Positions 46,597 through 58,825 of a stretch of 64,000 nucleotides of DNA are shown one piece after another (the stretch's first letter is position 1; every line of letters begins with the position of its first letter). Source of the DNA: Mesocentrotus franciscanus. Lineage: Eukaryota; Echinodermata; Echinoidea; Camarodonta; Strongylocentrotidae. The DNA lies in contig CP137683.1 in the NCBI GenBank assembly GCA_037976565.1, forward strand, positions 301,600 to 365,599. The letters run 5' to 3'. The notes under the pieces were generated by a model. It made no database searches, was not told the origin of the DNA, and saw only the letters and a list, made by a program, of their open reading frames with translations. Made by a program: the position numbers and the translations under genes.

Positions 46597-47096
46597 NNNN
46601 NNNNNNNNNNNNNNNNNNNNNNNNNNNNNNNNNNNNNNNNNNNNNNNNNNNNNNNNNNNNNNNNNNNNNNNNNNNNNNNNNNNNNNNNNNNNNNNNNNNN
46701 NNNNNNNNNNNNNNNNNNNNNNNNNNNNNNNNNNNNNNNNNNNNNNNNNNNNNNNNNNNNNNNNNNNNNNNNNNNNNNNNNNNNNNNNNNNNNNNNNNNN
46801 NNNNNNNNNNNNNNNNNNNNNNNNNNNNNNNNNNNNNNNNNNNNNNNNNNNNNNNNNNNNNNNNNNNNNNNNNNNNNNNNNNNNNNNNNNNNNNNNNNNN
46901 NNNNNNNNNNNNNNNNNNNNNNNNNNNNNNNNNNNNNNNNNNNNNNNNNNNNNNNNNNNNNNNNNNNNNNNNNNNNNNNNNNNNNNNNNNNNNNNNNNNN
47001 NNNNNNNNNNNNNNNNNNNNNNNNNNNNNNNNNNNNNNNNNNNNNNNNNNNNNNNNNNNNNNNNNNNNNNNNNNNNNNNNNNNNNNNNNNNNNNNN
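46597..47096. other. Assembly gap, 500 N
   Basis: Exactly 500 N, so probably a gap of unknown size. It directly follows the tandem exon array, suggesting the repeat broke the assembly. The sequence that follows (47097-47360) shows no recognisable exon. Confidence 0.98.
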
Positions 47097-47360
47097 CAAT
47101 TCTTTTAGTCATCTTGATCTGATTTGCTGATTTGGATTTACATTTAGATTTAGAAGGAGTTAGCATTTAACATCAAAATACAGGTAATATCATTTACAAA
47201 ATGTACATGTATATACCATTTATCAGACTTCATCAATATGTATCCACATCTCTTTAATAAGAAGAATGCACTGATTGAAAAGGGAATATCATATTTTTAT
47301 CATAATTCAAATCCAAAATTAATATGTTACTTGTGTAAATATGACTTGACTACAGGAGAT

Positions 47361-47742
47361 TATAGAGTGGTGAAGTGTGGCATCATCAAAAATCTATTTT
47401 TGGAATTTCTCAATTTTTTCTTCATTTTCCGAAAGACCTCCAAAAATAATGTCAAATGTCGAAACCAATTGAATATGTTAAGTATTGGCTGAGATATGAC
47501 CATCTGAATAAAATGATTGGAACTCAGTGTTATATTGCTCTGGCTCATAACATTAGGAGCCAGAGCAATATAACACTGAGTTCCCATAGGCAATCTTTTA
47601 TTCAGATGGTCATATCTCAGCCAATACTTAACATATTTGATTTTCGACATTTGACATTATTTTTGGTGCTCTTTCAGAAAATGAAGAAAAATTGAGAAAT
47701 TCAAATATAGATTTTTATGACGTCACAGCTTCGGTACTCTAT
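47361..47742. mobile_element. 382-bp snapback element, ~185-bp arms
   Basis: The two halves are near-perfect inverted copies meeting at GCTCTGGCTCATAACATTAG. TATAGAGT marks the left end and ACTCTA the right. Arm identity is high with a few small indels. The similar open frames on opposite strands are the same arm read twice. Confidence 0.92.
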
Positions 47743-49176
47743 TGTGTTCATTTAACAATCACATATCACATACATGTACTTTCAAATTATACCCATTAAC
47801 TTTTTTTTAATCGCTTTTCTGGTTGTGCGTGCCATTATTTCTTGTTTTTAATCTCTTTTTTACCACCCACGATTAATTCTCATCAATTATGAAAATGAGA
47901 AACCACAGTTCCTCTCCTCAATACCTTGCTCAATGCCTTGCTCAATGCCAATAGCTTCCAGCTTCCTATAAACTTGGCTTCAATCCGGTATGCACTATGA
48001 CTGATGGTGTGGTTATTCTTTCAATACAAAGTATTTCTAATACCTGTAGACCTCTATGAATCCTCACATGTTCTTTTCCAGCTAAACATATGTTCAAAAT
48101 GACATTGCATCAGGTATAATGAGCATTTCTCTCCTATCACATCTGTTTTTCCACTGATTGCAGAAAACAGAAAACTGTTGTCTGTGGTCACACTGATGAC
48201 TTTTTATTTGAATGTCAAATGGATATCAAGTACATTTTGTTTCTCACTTGTCGATTTTTAAAATGTTATTGTCAAACTGTTTATAGGTTTCATGCCCTGG
48301 AGCTGGGTTAGTGAGCAGCACTTCAACAGAACACTCAGCAGGTTCATAGATAAATTTTGTAAATCAAAAAGCTTTCTTCATTGCAACTCTTGCAAAGTTA
48401 CACTTAGCTCAGAGACCTACATGTACATGTATGTAGGTAATAAGTGTAGCAAGCTTACTTTGGGGTGCAAGCAAGCATTCAAACAAATTACAACAGGAGA
48501 CACATGCTGAAATTTGCAGAGAGTTGCTTTCACATTAGGTTTCTTAAGGCTAGTTTAGATTTGACGAGGCAAAACCGCTGCTTTTTAAAACTGTTATTTA
48601 CGATGACGTAAAGTGTATAGGCTTCACATTATCACATTAGCTTCTGTATCTTATAACATAGAGCTCAGTAAATACGTGCAAGTCGTCTGTTGTGCGCATT
48701 GCCATTCATTTAACATGTTTTGAAAATTTGGCAGGTTTTTTTTGTTGCCCTTTTACTGTGTCATATCTGAACAAGCCTTTATCCTTCATCATATTACTTG
48801 CTCAAACCATCCACCCTCAAACTTTCACTTATTTTTCAATCTTTTCTGCTTTCATTCAAACTGAAAGTTAGTCAGGTGTACTTCCCAATCATAAAGAAAG
48901 TTATGGATTATCTAATAAAGACCATCTGTTTATAAAAGACCATATTCCTTGTTTCCTTTGAGTGATCTTTACATGCTAGAGGTTTTTATGAGATGGAAGT
49001 TAAAAGGACCATTCACACATTGAACAATCAAAGAGATTTAAAAATATATTTTGGAACAATGATCAGAATCTCACTTCTGTTTCGAGCGTGAACAAAATTC
49101 TAACTAATTACTGAGATTTGGATCATGATTCATATCTCACTCTTTCAGTTTCAGTTTAGTTTCAATTGTTACTTAC
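47743..49176. other. Sequence between SET-gene tail and PDZ exon, no gene seen
   Basis: AT-rich, no repeats with clear ends, and no coding signal I can support. If the SET gene ends beyond the 500-N gap, its terminal exon could be in 47097-49000, but I could not identify it. Confidence 0.5.
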
Positions 49177-49363
49177 CATAGCTGTATAAGGTTGACCACC
49201 TGTTGGTATGTCTTGCCTGTAACACTCTCTCCATTAACAGACACTATACGATCTCCATTAGCTAGACCAGCTTGATGAGCAGGACCATCGGATTTTACCT
49301 GCTTCACAAAGATTGTATCCATCGGCTCCAGGGCAGAGATACGACTCTTTGACTTTGGTCCAT
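49177..49363 (-). CDS. ARHGAP21/23: ARHGAP21/23-like RhoGAP, exon with C-terminal half of PDZ domain
   Basis: The acceptor is ATTATTTTAG (minus strand) and the donor is CTATG|GTAAGT. The exon codes for [12 protein letters not shown], then [17 protein letters not shown] and [10 protein letters not shown], which are the central strands and second helix of a PDZ domain. The conserved GDRI-xxVNG motif is intact. The exon begins with 2 nt that complete an Asp codon with the previous exon and ends with 2 nt that complete a Cys codon with the exon at 13647. The next exon is 35.5 kb away. That intron holds the antisense SET-domain gene, so this is the point at which the host gene is interrupted. Confidence 0.94.
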
Positions 49364-49484
49364 CTAAAATAATATTATTTATATCACACAATTATGAATG
49401 AAGGACAACAAATTTAATTTGAAGGATACTATTCTGGTGTTGAACTTGATTTATTGGAAGAGTCCATGTTGTATGGCCATCGAT

Positions 49485-49845
49485 CAGGGCCCTGTTGCAT
49501 AAAACTTACCATCAATGGTAACTCTACCATCAATGGTAACTCTACCATCAATGGTAACTCTACCATCAATGGTAAGTCTACCATCAATGGTAACTCTACC
49601 ATCAATGGTAACTCTACCATCAATGGTAACTCTACCATCAATGGTAACTCTACCATCAATGGTAACTCTACCATCAATGGTAACTCTACCATCAATGGAA
49701 ACTCTACCATCAATGGTAACTCTACCATCAATGGTAACTACCATGGTAACATTGCTCAACAGCCAATCAAAATCAAGTATTCCATGGAAGTTACCATTGA
49801 TGGCAGAGTTACCATCAATGATAAGTTTTATGCAACGGGATCCAG
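49485..49845. mobile_element. hAT-like MITE with expanded 18-bp repeat arm
   Basis: The left end is CAGGGCCCTGTTGCATAAAA with CTTACCATCAATGG after it. The right end is the inverse, finishing GTTTTATGCAACGGGATCC then AG. It lies in the intron between the two PDZ exons, 122 bp from exon 49177-49363. The left arm contains the 13-copy repeat listed separately. Confidence 0.9.
49508..49741. repeat. 13 x 18-bp minisatellite
   Basis: Thirteen units of ACCATCAATGGTAACTCT with three single-base variants. The period is a multiple of three, so several frames are open on both strands with six-residue repeats. These are not genes. Confidence 0.97.
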
Positions 49846-50258
49846 GACATCTAGTCTCCTGACTCGACACATAACAGATGAAAACCATTTCTGTGGTCAT
49901 TGCAAAATAATACCACAAAGGAACATTAATCGATGGTCATTTTTATCTACCGGTATATAAAAATACATATATACATGTATATATATATATATAATGAATA
50001 GGAAGCATGCAGCATATTTCTTAGAATCACCTGAAACACTTTATTTGGTATAAATCAGTATCAACCCTTGCAATAACCTCCATAGAGTACAAAAGTTCAA
50101 TTTCAATTTTACTGAAGTTCAATAAAGACAGATCATCAATTTTATGGATGAAAATCACATCAGTGCACCTCCAGAAAGACTGTCTTTATCTTTATTCACT
50201 TAAAGTTTGTGTTGTTGTTTTTTAAAGATATTACTGAATGAGAAGTTAATATCCTTAC

Positions 50259-50418
50259 CTCCACCAGTCTCCTGTAATCTGTTGAGCTCTGCCACAGCAG
50301 ACTCAGGTGGATAGACAATGAAGTGACGTAGAGTGAACCCAAAGCCATTGGCCCTTCGTTGTAGGGTCACCTTCCTTGGTCCCTTCCAGGTGGACAAAGG
50401 ATCTTGATGTTCAGAGTC
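50259..50418 (-). CDS. ARHGAP21/23: ARHGAP21/23-like RhoGAP, exon with N-terminal half of PDZ domain
   Basis: The acceptor is CTCTCTTGCAG at 50419 and the donor is GAG|GTAAGG at 50259. The exon encodes about 53 residues (aa 45-97). It carries the PDZ ligand-binding loop Gly-Phe-Gly-Phe (about aa 69-72), followed by TLRHFIVYPPESAV. That string is a strong signature of ARHGAP21/ARHGAP23 and is close to identical in vertebrates from memory. In that family the PDZ domain binds partner tails at Golgi or cell junctions, and the distant GAP domain acts on Rho-family GTPases such as Cdc42. The exon starts in phase 0 and ends in phase 1, matching the next exon. The loop between the two PDZ halves (LNRLQETGG) is lineage-specific. 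Confidence 0.93.
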
Positions 50419-53400
50419 CTGCAAGAGAGAAAAGATATTAGTCAGACAAAAGACAATTAAGATCCTATTCAAGTAACATGGATATTGTTGCACCCTCTGT
50501 TTGTAAATACAGGCAAATTAATGCATATCTACAATCTACATACGAAAATGGAGGCAATTAGCATGCGTCTCTTTATTAAGAACCCCAATAACTAACAACA
50601 CATCTCCACTAATCTCTCGTTGAGATATATAAAGTCATCAATATAAGTCTTTAATTATAGCATTAACAATATTGTGAAGATGCTACATCATATGCAGGAA
50701 TCCACTATGTTGAAGCTATCAGCCGAATTCTGAGTGCAAAGGAATTCATTAATTACCACAAACGGGAACAGAAAGGACTAATTAATGCCATTTGCTAACA
50801 AGTGTTTGCAGACTATCACACCATGCATGGACCTGTCTTGAAGTCAGCAGAGTCATTGTCTATCTCTTGATAAGTATTTAAAGTAAGAAACTTGCTTACC
50901 CTAAAAATCCCTAATTAATTTATGCTGATTTCCTGTCCTTTTTTGTAACAATTAGCAGTTTGACTTATCACCAACACCATTCAATCACTGACAACATCCC
51001 TTTTACCATGGCTCTACTGGGCAAAGACTGATTAAAGGGACAATTTACTGAGTAACAGACTATACCCATCACTTGAGATAAAGCTCGAGATATTGACAGA
51101 AAATTACCTCAGCTGTTAAAACTTCTCTCAAGAGAAAATATTTTAATAAAATCATCTGAACAACCCTGTCTGCAGGAAGAAAAATAAATTGTTTGTAGCT
51201 AAAATAGTTTGCAGAAATATTTTCATTATTTTGTGATGTTCTTGGGCAATTAAATAATCCATTAGTTGTGAATGCCAGGAATTTTTATGAGCTACTCCTT
51301 TGCCCCATGATTTCAATAAAGGAAATATCCCAAAAGGATTTTCGCTTGCAAGTGAACACAGATGCAAATTAATTTAATGGTTTGAATCGTTAAAGCAGCA
51401 CAAGCAAATCTATAAATCACATGTGAATGTATTCCCAATCTATATTTTCTGTCTAACTTACACAATAATGAGCTACTCATATACAGGCCAAAACTTTATT
51501 TAATATGGTTAACATCATTTCTGAAAGGAATATCGATAAGGAAGGAAGAAAATGCATTTCATTTACTTTGTTAAATCACATGAAGTTGTGAAACTATATT
51601 CAAGTTAAAAGGAAATACTTTGAATCTCAAGTCAACAGAATTGTAAAGTGATATCTTCAAGTATCTATTCTGTTGAACCTGTAGTTTGTGGTCTATCATC
51701 AATTCTCCTGCCTGGGTAATGGACATTTCTAGACTTTGCTGCCAATTCTTTCTTACACATTTGTAACCGATACTTTAAAAAGAATACCAGAGAACTTGTC
51801 ATCCGGATCCTCAAATTCAAGGAATTAAATTGATATGTATTCTACAAGGAAGTTAGATTGAGCTAGGTCTAAGTCTTCTTTTTGTTAAACATGAATATTG
51901 GGTTTAAATGAATTAGTAGAATTCCAACCATTGTATTTAATTGTTGATCTGTGCAAAATCAGTAAAATTATGGTATAGTCAAGAAATATATGTAATCTTT
52001 ATTCAAGGCCCACATCACAGGAGTCTTAATGCAAATTATTTCTCTTGATTCCCTTGAACTTTTGTCTCTACAACTTTATGTCGACAACTCAGATTTCTTG
52101 AAGTTAGTCCTCAAAAACTTTACTTCTGGAGCTTAGACTTGTTGAACTTACAATGTATACAGTATTCTGGAACATAATTTTTCTTGATCTTAGTTCTCAA
52201 AAGCCTAACTTCTGGAACTTCTTGATCTTAGTTCTCCAGATCCTAGCTTATAGAGCCTACTTTCATCAACTTAGTTCTCAAGAACTTAAAAACTTCTGAA
52301 AATTATGAAATTAGGTTGTTGGACTTGGTACTTTAGATGACAACCATTATGTAACATTGTAACTGCAATGTGAACCCGGCTAATGTGAAAGCACATTATC
52401 CATGCAGCCTCTAGACAAGAAGACGGTTGTTCAACTCAAGGAATGTACGTCACATGTGATGAGGAAAGGAGATAGGGAGGGTTTATCTTAGTAGGATCAA
52501 TATGAGACTACAGTTATCTTGGAACAGTAATGGGATGAAAAGAGAGAAAACTCATGTTGGGAGCTGCATGCGCAGGAAAAATGAAAAGGCAACAAACAAT
52601 GAAAATGGAGCTGCATGATCTCACATGTATGTTTTCATAGTTTGCCTTTTTACAGCAAATATACATGTAAACACTAAAAACAATTATTGGGCAATGGCTA
52701 AACACCCCCACCTCTGACTCCGCCATTGACTGAAATGGAATGTCGGATCATGAAAGGTTACATCTTAAAGTTCCAGACGCTTAATGATCAGTCAACAAAA
52801 GTTCAAACAAAAACTGGTGGGCTAAATTAATATGGGACTACATATATGCTGTTAATTTTTACAGCAACTACAGTACATCAACATACAAGCATATGTGATC
52901 CATGAAGCCATTAAAACTTCAGGCTCAATATGACCATTGTTTGGAAATTTTAAAAAAAAAATTTAAAAGAAAGGAGAAAAGATGTTTTTTTCTTCAAATA
53001 TTCTGTCATTAATTTAGCAGATTACCTTGTTTACAAAGTCAGTCAAGGTCGACCAAAACAGTACTGTTGATTATGTATTGCACAGATTTAATTGTTCAAT
53101 CACATGACTATTTAGTCATCCATTCATACAGAACAATGGTCATGAGAACGTGAGAAATCACTCAAAGCGAACATGGAATGCTAACCCCTCAATCAAGGTT
53201 AATGAAGAAAGCCGATGGTGAGACATCAAGTCAACAAACTTTTATTCATACCATGCAGTTATGTGAGCTTATATAGCTATGTTCAGAAGATTTGAAGAAA
53301 GAAAAAAACATCTATGATCTTAAAAACAACCAAGGCATGAATATTTGTACTTTAAGTATACTACACTTTGAACCTTTCAAGAAATGCACACAGCATACAT

Positions 53401-56400
53401 GTATATAGATCTAGGGCAGGGCATACATGTAAATACAGATATTGTAAAATCAGAATTTTTGCAAGCATGGAACTTTGCTGAATTGGTCACAAGTTTCATG
53501 CTGTGAAATGATTGAATCACAATATACATATGAAACATTTCAGTGACTTGCCGTCTTTGCTGAGGTTTCTTGTGGCAAATTAACGTTTTGTCAACTTTTG
53601 TGTTAATTTTTTTTTAAACAATTACAAAATAGATAACCATACTAAATCAAATATTTACCATAGTTATGCCTGGTAACAATGGGTAGAGTGCAAGAATAAG
53701 TCCATGCCGCACGTAGTAAAGAACGCTTCCTAAGAAAGTGACTACTAATGCGACAACTATCGCACAACTCAGGGGTAAGTACTCTATCCAAGACATTGGT
53801 ACACAATGGAAACTTTAACCCAGTCACAGCTAAATGGGGTAGACTAGTCCAAGTGTTTCATTCACAGTCCAATCCCTGGTATTGAGAGGGTTAAACTAGT
53901 CCAATGGCAACACATCACCAGGATGAAGTTTGAATCATCATCTCTTAATCAATCCTTATTAAGTCATCAAGTATTATGATTAGTCACAGAAGAAGAATCA
54001 CTTTAAAGATAATGTTTGCCAATCAAACATGTTCATTAAGAAGAATACTTGTTGTGAATCTTCAAGTCAGTGATGACCTCAGACTCTTCAAGAGCCTATA
54101 AGATGTTTAGATGGATTAGCTCTGACAATCCAGCATCAATAATAGCACACAAAGTGTGTCACACATGGGATTCAAATCTGAAGATTTTCAGCAAATCACA
54201 ATTGACAATGACTTTAATACCTCCTTTGGTACAAGTTGTAATATATTTCTGAATGGGCTGAATCAGTTCCTCATCCCTTCAGACATGGTTAGAAATCAGA
54301 GTAATGATGCATCCAGTAAATACGCTGCAATAGTGCAAAGCTCATTGTTTGACATCCACATCACATCATACAAAAATGTATTGACAAGATAGTCATGAAG
54401 AACTGTATACATGTACATGCATGAGCGATGGTTTAGTGATGAATGAAGACTGCTGGTTTAGTATTGCCTCATGCGAACCAAGTCAACATTCAGACGATGA
54501 TCACAAGGTTTCTAGCTCCATCAACTCCTGCAAACAATCAAGTTCAAAGCCAAACTCTAGACAAGTCCAGACTAAGCCTAAAGCAATACCAGTTTCCTCC
54601 TGATCTGTTCTTGCACATGTTCACAGAATAATACTCAAAGCCAAACGAGAGGTCATAATGTGCACTTCTCATTCAAGTTCTCCAAATGTACACGGAGGTT
54701 AATATCGTCAAAACACAATCATGGCACTCCAGTTTCCTGTTTTCACATGCACTATCTCATTGTGGCTTGATGAGATAACTGGAATGATATGAATCAAGAG
54801 TGACGTAATGGGTCATCCTTCGTGGACATGGTCACTTCTGGGCTACAACAAAGCTTGCATGCGATATCCTGGTGGTCACTTGGCAGAATTAAGATCATTA
54901 CTCATAATGATCTTGGTTTCATTTTGAGCTAGCGAAAACTGATCTGTTCAGATATATCACATTAATGTATTAAAAGGGTGAGGATAACCCATGAACACGA
55001 CCCAAAGCCACAAGGAAGAGTTGCAGTGATTCAAGTTCAACCTCGGCAAAGGTAAATTATAGACATACATGAGCCTATACATGCTTCCTTTCTCCCGTTA
55101 TTTGAGATTTCTACAGACTGCTAAACCCATTATCCGGTTACTTGAGACTAGTTTCTATCAGTCTAGATGTCTTGGGGGGAGGTGCTACAATCGGCCAAGC
55201 ATGCAGACATAGATCTCTCTTTATAGTACGAAGAGGAACCGCGCTAGGCATGGGTGCAAAGGGGTGCAAAGGGGGGCTCACAGGGGAGGAACTATAGGGG
55301 TACAAGAAGGGAAAGATAGTCTACACACAGAGCCTGAAAATGATCCAAGATCCATATAAAATGTTATGGACCGCAAATTACATTCGACCAAGATACAATT
55401 CAGCCATTATATCTGTTGTTGTTTTTTTCATTTAAAAATGCTTTGAACTATAATGAGCTGTTGGCTTCTTAACAATTAATTTTATCAAACACTAAAAAGA
55501 AGAAAACAATCAAAACATTCATTCAAAATTATTCAAAAGTGGCACTTTCACTTTTTTTAAAGTCAATTCTCAACGGAGAAGTTAAGTACATATATTTTCC
55601 AATTTTGGTGATTCAAATTACCTTATTTTTTCATCTTGAGTTCATCAAGCCCTCCATTACTTATAGTTACCTCAGGCTCATGATAACTTTTAAATGTTTG
55701 AATACCTAAGACTCACAAAGGAATTTATTTCGTTAAACCCTTGCCAGGAGTATGGCCTTTAAAAGTTCACTTTGATCAGTAAGCCAAAAACTAATCATTC
55801 CCAAGACTATCAACAGGAAGAACACCATAATGGGTGATAACAGTTGTAGAGATAGTCTCATCTTAACAAACGCATTAACAGGACAACATGAATGATTTGA
55901 CTGCCAGAATCTAATTATGTACATTAACAATGCCAGCATCTATCAGGAAATGAATATTAGAAGTAATTTTCAAGGATGTGAAATTTAACAATAAAATATA
56001 AAAATAAAAAAAGACATCCTGCTCAAATAGCAATTTCAATATTACTATCATTAGTCTATGAAACAATCCAATATTAATCATAGAAGATATTCAAATTTTG
56101 AAATATGAGGCCATGTGAACTTCTGACCAAACTGCTTTAATATGGGCTATTATTTCAGCATTAAGGATGTAATGAAATAGCTCCTGACACCCCCTTTACT
56201 CTGACCACTATTTTAAAAACAAGCTGCCCATCGTTAATATGGGATTTTAAACATTTCGGATGATAGCCAAAATAAATGAGCCTCATATTCATGATTAATA
56301 AAAGCTACATGTACATGTACATGTAGCTTGACTGACAAGAAATATTATTGTGCCTAGCCTTGCTAATTATTAAATAGACGGAAGTGTGTAATTAATAGAC

Positions 56401-58693
56401 ATCAAGCTTTAACTGTGATGGGCGCCCAAAGGAAGATCATGTATGGTATTTACATGGACAACATATAACATTAGATAGTAAATATTACCTTCTATCTATC
56501 TTTTTACAATAAATTTATGAAAATAAGTTTGTAGTTATAGACTAGTTGGATGGAGAGTGAAAGAGCACCAACCAACCATCTTCTAGCTTCTAGTTTGATA
56601 TCTCTGTAGTAAGGTAATTGGGGAAATCCTGACCAGGCAGGTTTGAATTAAAGCCTCTCCACATGAACAATACTCAAGGCCACGGCCAAGGATCAAAGAC
56701 AACATGATAGTAATTGGGATCATTCCTTTCTGAATATGTAATGTGCATTAAAAGAAACATGAGGTCTGACTCATGTGAGCAGGGCATTCTACCATGCCAA
56801 TTATGTGTAGAGAATGTTGCCTGTTCAATCATTCTTAAACAAGAGAGGGCACTGTTCAATCAAAATACCTTTAAAAATCTAGTACAAGGAAGATCCTGAG
56901 CTGTACATGTACTTTTAAGGTCACTGTAATTAATTCAATTTCTTTTCAATAATACAACCATACTCCTTTTACAACAACAAAAGATAGTATCATGTACATA
57001 TATTGATCATCCACCTTTCACCTTTCAATGTTCCTGCTTTATACTTCCTTGTACAATATAGGACTACAATGTAAAACTGTGTTCATGTTTTACTCGTACC
57101 GACAGGTTAAGCCTGCAATGAATCTTTAATGACATTTGGAAACAAAAGCTAATCTACTTCAACAATTTGTCACATGTGTCTCTACCTGATGTACATGTAA
57201 GTCTAAAGTCCCGTCCAATCCATGTCCTATATATTCTGATACTCCAGTTTCCATCATATACCAGGCATAGCATGATATTAATTAATAAATTAAGTTTCAA
57301 ACTGTCAAACTATTACATGTACATGTATGTGCATTGTCATTGTGATACATGGGTGTGTTGCCTCTATGCTTCATGGCTGGGGGAAAATTATCAACAGGAT
57401 ATTGGTCATTAATATCTACCACTGATATTATTTAATCTTCCGTTCTTAGTGCCAACAACATCCCACTATTTAATCCAAATTAATCATCAACCTTGGCTGA
57501 ATGGCTGATACGTCCATGTAAAATACAATTAAATTCATTCAGCTCTAAAAAATCATTTTATTTTTTCCAATTTTACATAAAAACATCCATATCTGTTGCA
57601 TTGTGTAAAATATCACCTAATAAACCTATTCATCTACTATGTACAAAAGTTTTCGTGACCTCCAAATTTTACTGACACAAAACCGATAGATTGGTCATAA
57701 TAATTTGTATCGATTCCAACTATTTAAGCTGTATTGTACACATATTTCAGTAGCTGAACTTTCTGTTTATTATTGTATTATACTAATTGATGCATGCATG
57801 AAATTCCATTGTAAAATCAGGTGTATGTTCATTGTACTACTAGTGCAAAGGTCATATCATGCATCTAATTTACAATGTGAGTCAAAGTTCAGTCACCCTA
57901 TAGAATGACTGACTGACAGGATACTGGGTGTGGATCAGATACAGTGACTGAGTGATAAAGTTAAACCATGTGTAACTCATAACAGTTCACTGGTTTGAGC
58001 AAGGTTGCTCATTATCCAATCAGTATCAAACTGAATAAACACACTAACTTGTCAAAGCCTCTGGGATTATACAGTTTACCCTCATAATATCTGTAACTTC
58101 CAGTTCGAGCAATAAAAGAGCCAAAGCAAATTTATATTTAGGACACAGATTTCAGGCGTAATCACATAATTCCTCCTAAAAAAAGTGAATTTCTGTATTA
58201 TACTGTACACATACAAAGTCATCAGTTAAAAGCGTAAACATATATACATAAAATGTATTAATATTAAATAATGCGGAAAGACTTTATAGTAAAAGATGAA
58301 AAATGTTATCTGTTGCAAATCAAAACAAATAATTGTTGAATTTCAACATTATGTGGAATTTCAATGGATTTAATAGAAGATTATTATTTAACTTCAGATG
58401 GAAACCAATGGATTTAATAGAAGATTGTTATTTAACTTCAGATGGAAACCAATGGATTTAATAGAAGATTGTTATTTAACTTCAGATGGAAATCGTATGA
58501 ATGTTTGTTTTCCTTAGTGGGGATTATTTCTCTTCTAAACTGATTAGGCCCTTTAAGACTGCTACCACAATGCATCAGTGATACTAACCCTAGTAGGCCA
58601 CCAACGTTTTATCTTCAATTCATTCTACATGTATTCATAGTATTACATAATCAATAAAATACAGAGAGCCTACAGAATGTTTTAAATCATTAC
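50419..58693. other. 8.3-kb first intron of ARHGAP21/23-like gene
   Basis: AT-rich DNA with scattered ACATGTACATGT palindromes (for example GCTACATGTACATGTACATG at 56306) and a 3 x 44-bp repeat near the 5' exon. No exon with convincing splice sites and phase was found. Short open frames at 53.6 and 54.4 kb lack recognisable content. Confidence 0.65.
58363..58494. repeat. 3 x 44-bp tandem repeat
   Basis: Three units of 44 bp starting AATGGATTTAATAGAAGATT, nearly identical, 200 bp downstream (minus-strand sense) of the candidate first coding exon. Confidence 0.95.
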
Positions 58694-58825
58694 CTGTTCT
58701 CTCCTAAATGAAGGAGCCCAGCTGCTCAAATACATCATATAATATTCCATGCTTTCCAGCAATGCTACCTCCGTGCTCCCCATACTGCTTTTCAACACAC
58801 ATTCATAATTTTTGCTAAAGTTCAT
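58694..58825 (-). CDS. ARHGAP21/23: ARHGAP21/23-like RhoGAP, candidate first coding exon (aa 1-44)
   Basis: Reading on the minus strand, an in-frame TAA lies a short way upstream of an ATG at 58825. The frame then stays open for 44 codons to a CAG|GTAATG donor at 58694/58693. The exon ends in phase 0, which fits the phase-0 acceptor of the PDZ exon at 50418. A second in-frame Met lies 14 codons later (58783) and could be the real start. The segment is rich in Met, Leu and Tyr and has no domain I recognise. Vertebrate ARHGAP21 and ARHGAP23 also have divergent N-termini just before the PDZ domain. The assignment rests on splice phase and position, not homology, so another upstream exon remains possible. 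Confidence 0.55.

Noticed and set aside
46504..47166. ORFs of 169-220 codons across the N run
   Set aside because: They are open only because the 500 N contain no stops.
47360..47695. Pair of similar ORFs on opposite strands
   Set aside because: They are the two arms of one snapback element, not duplicated genes.
49429..49960. Repetitive ORFs on both strands (NGNSTI, TLPSMV, ELPLMV repeats)
   Set aside because: An 18-bp minisatellite with a period divisible by three keeps many frames open at once. It lies within a MITE.
54421..54631. 60-codon Ser/Gln-rich ORFs on the plus strand
   Set aside because: No splice context or recognised homology. Composition is compatible with chance in an intron.
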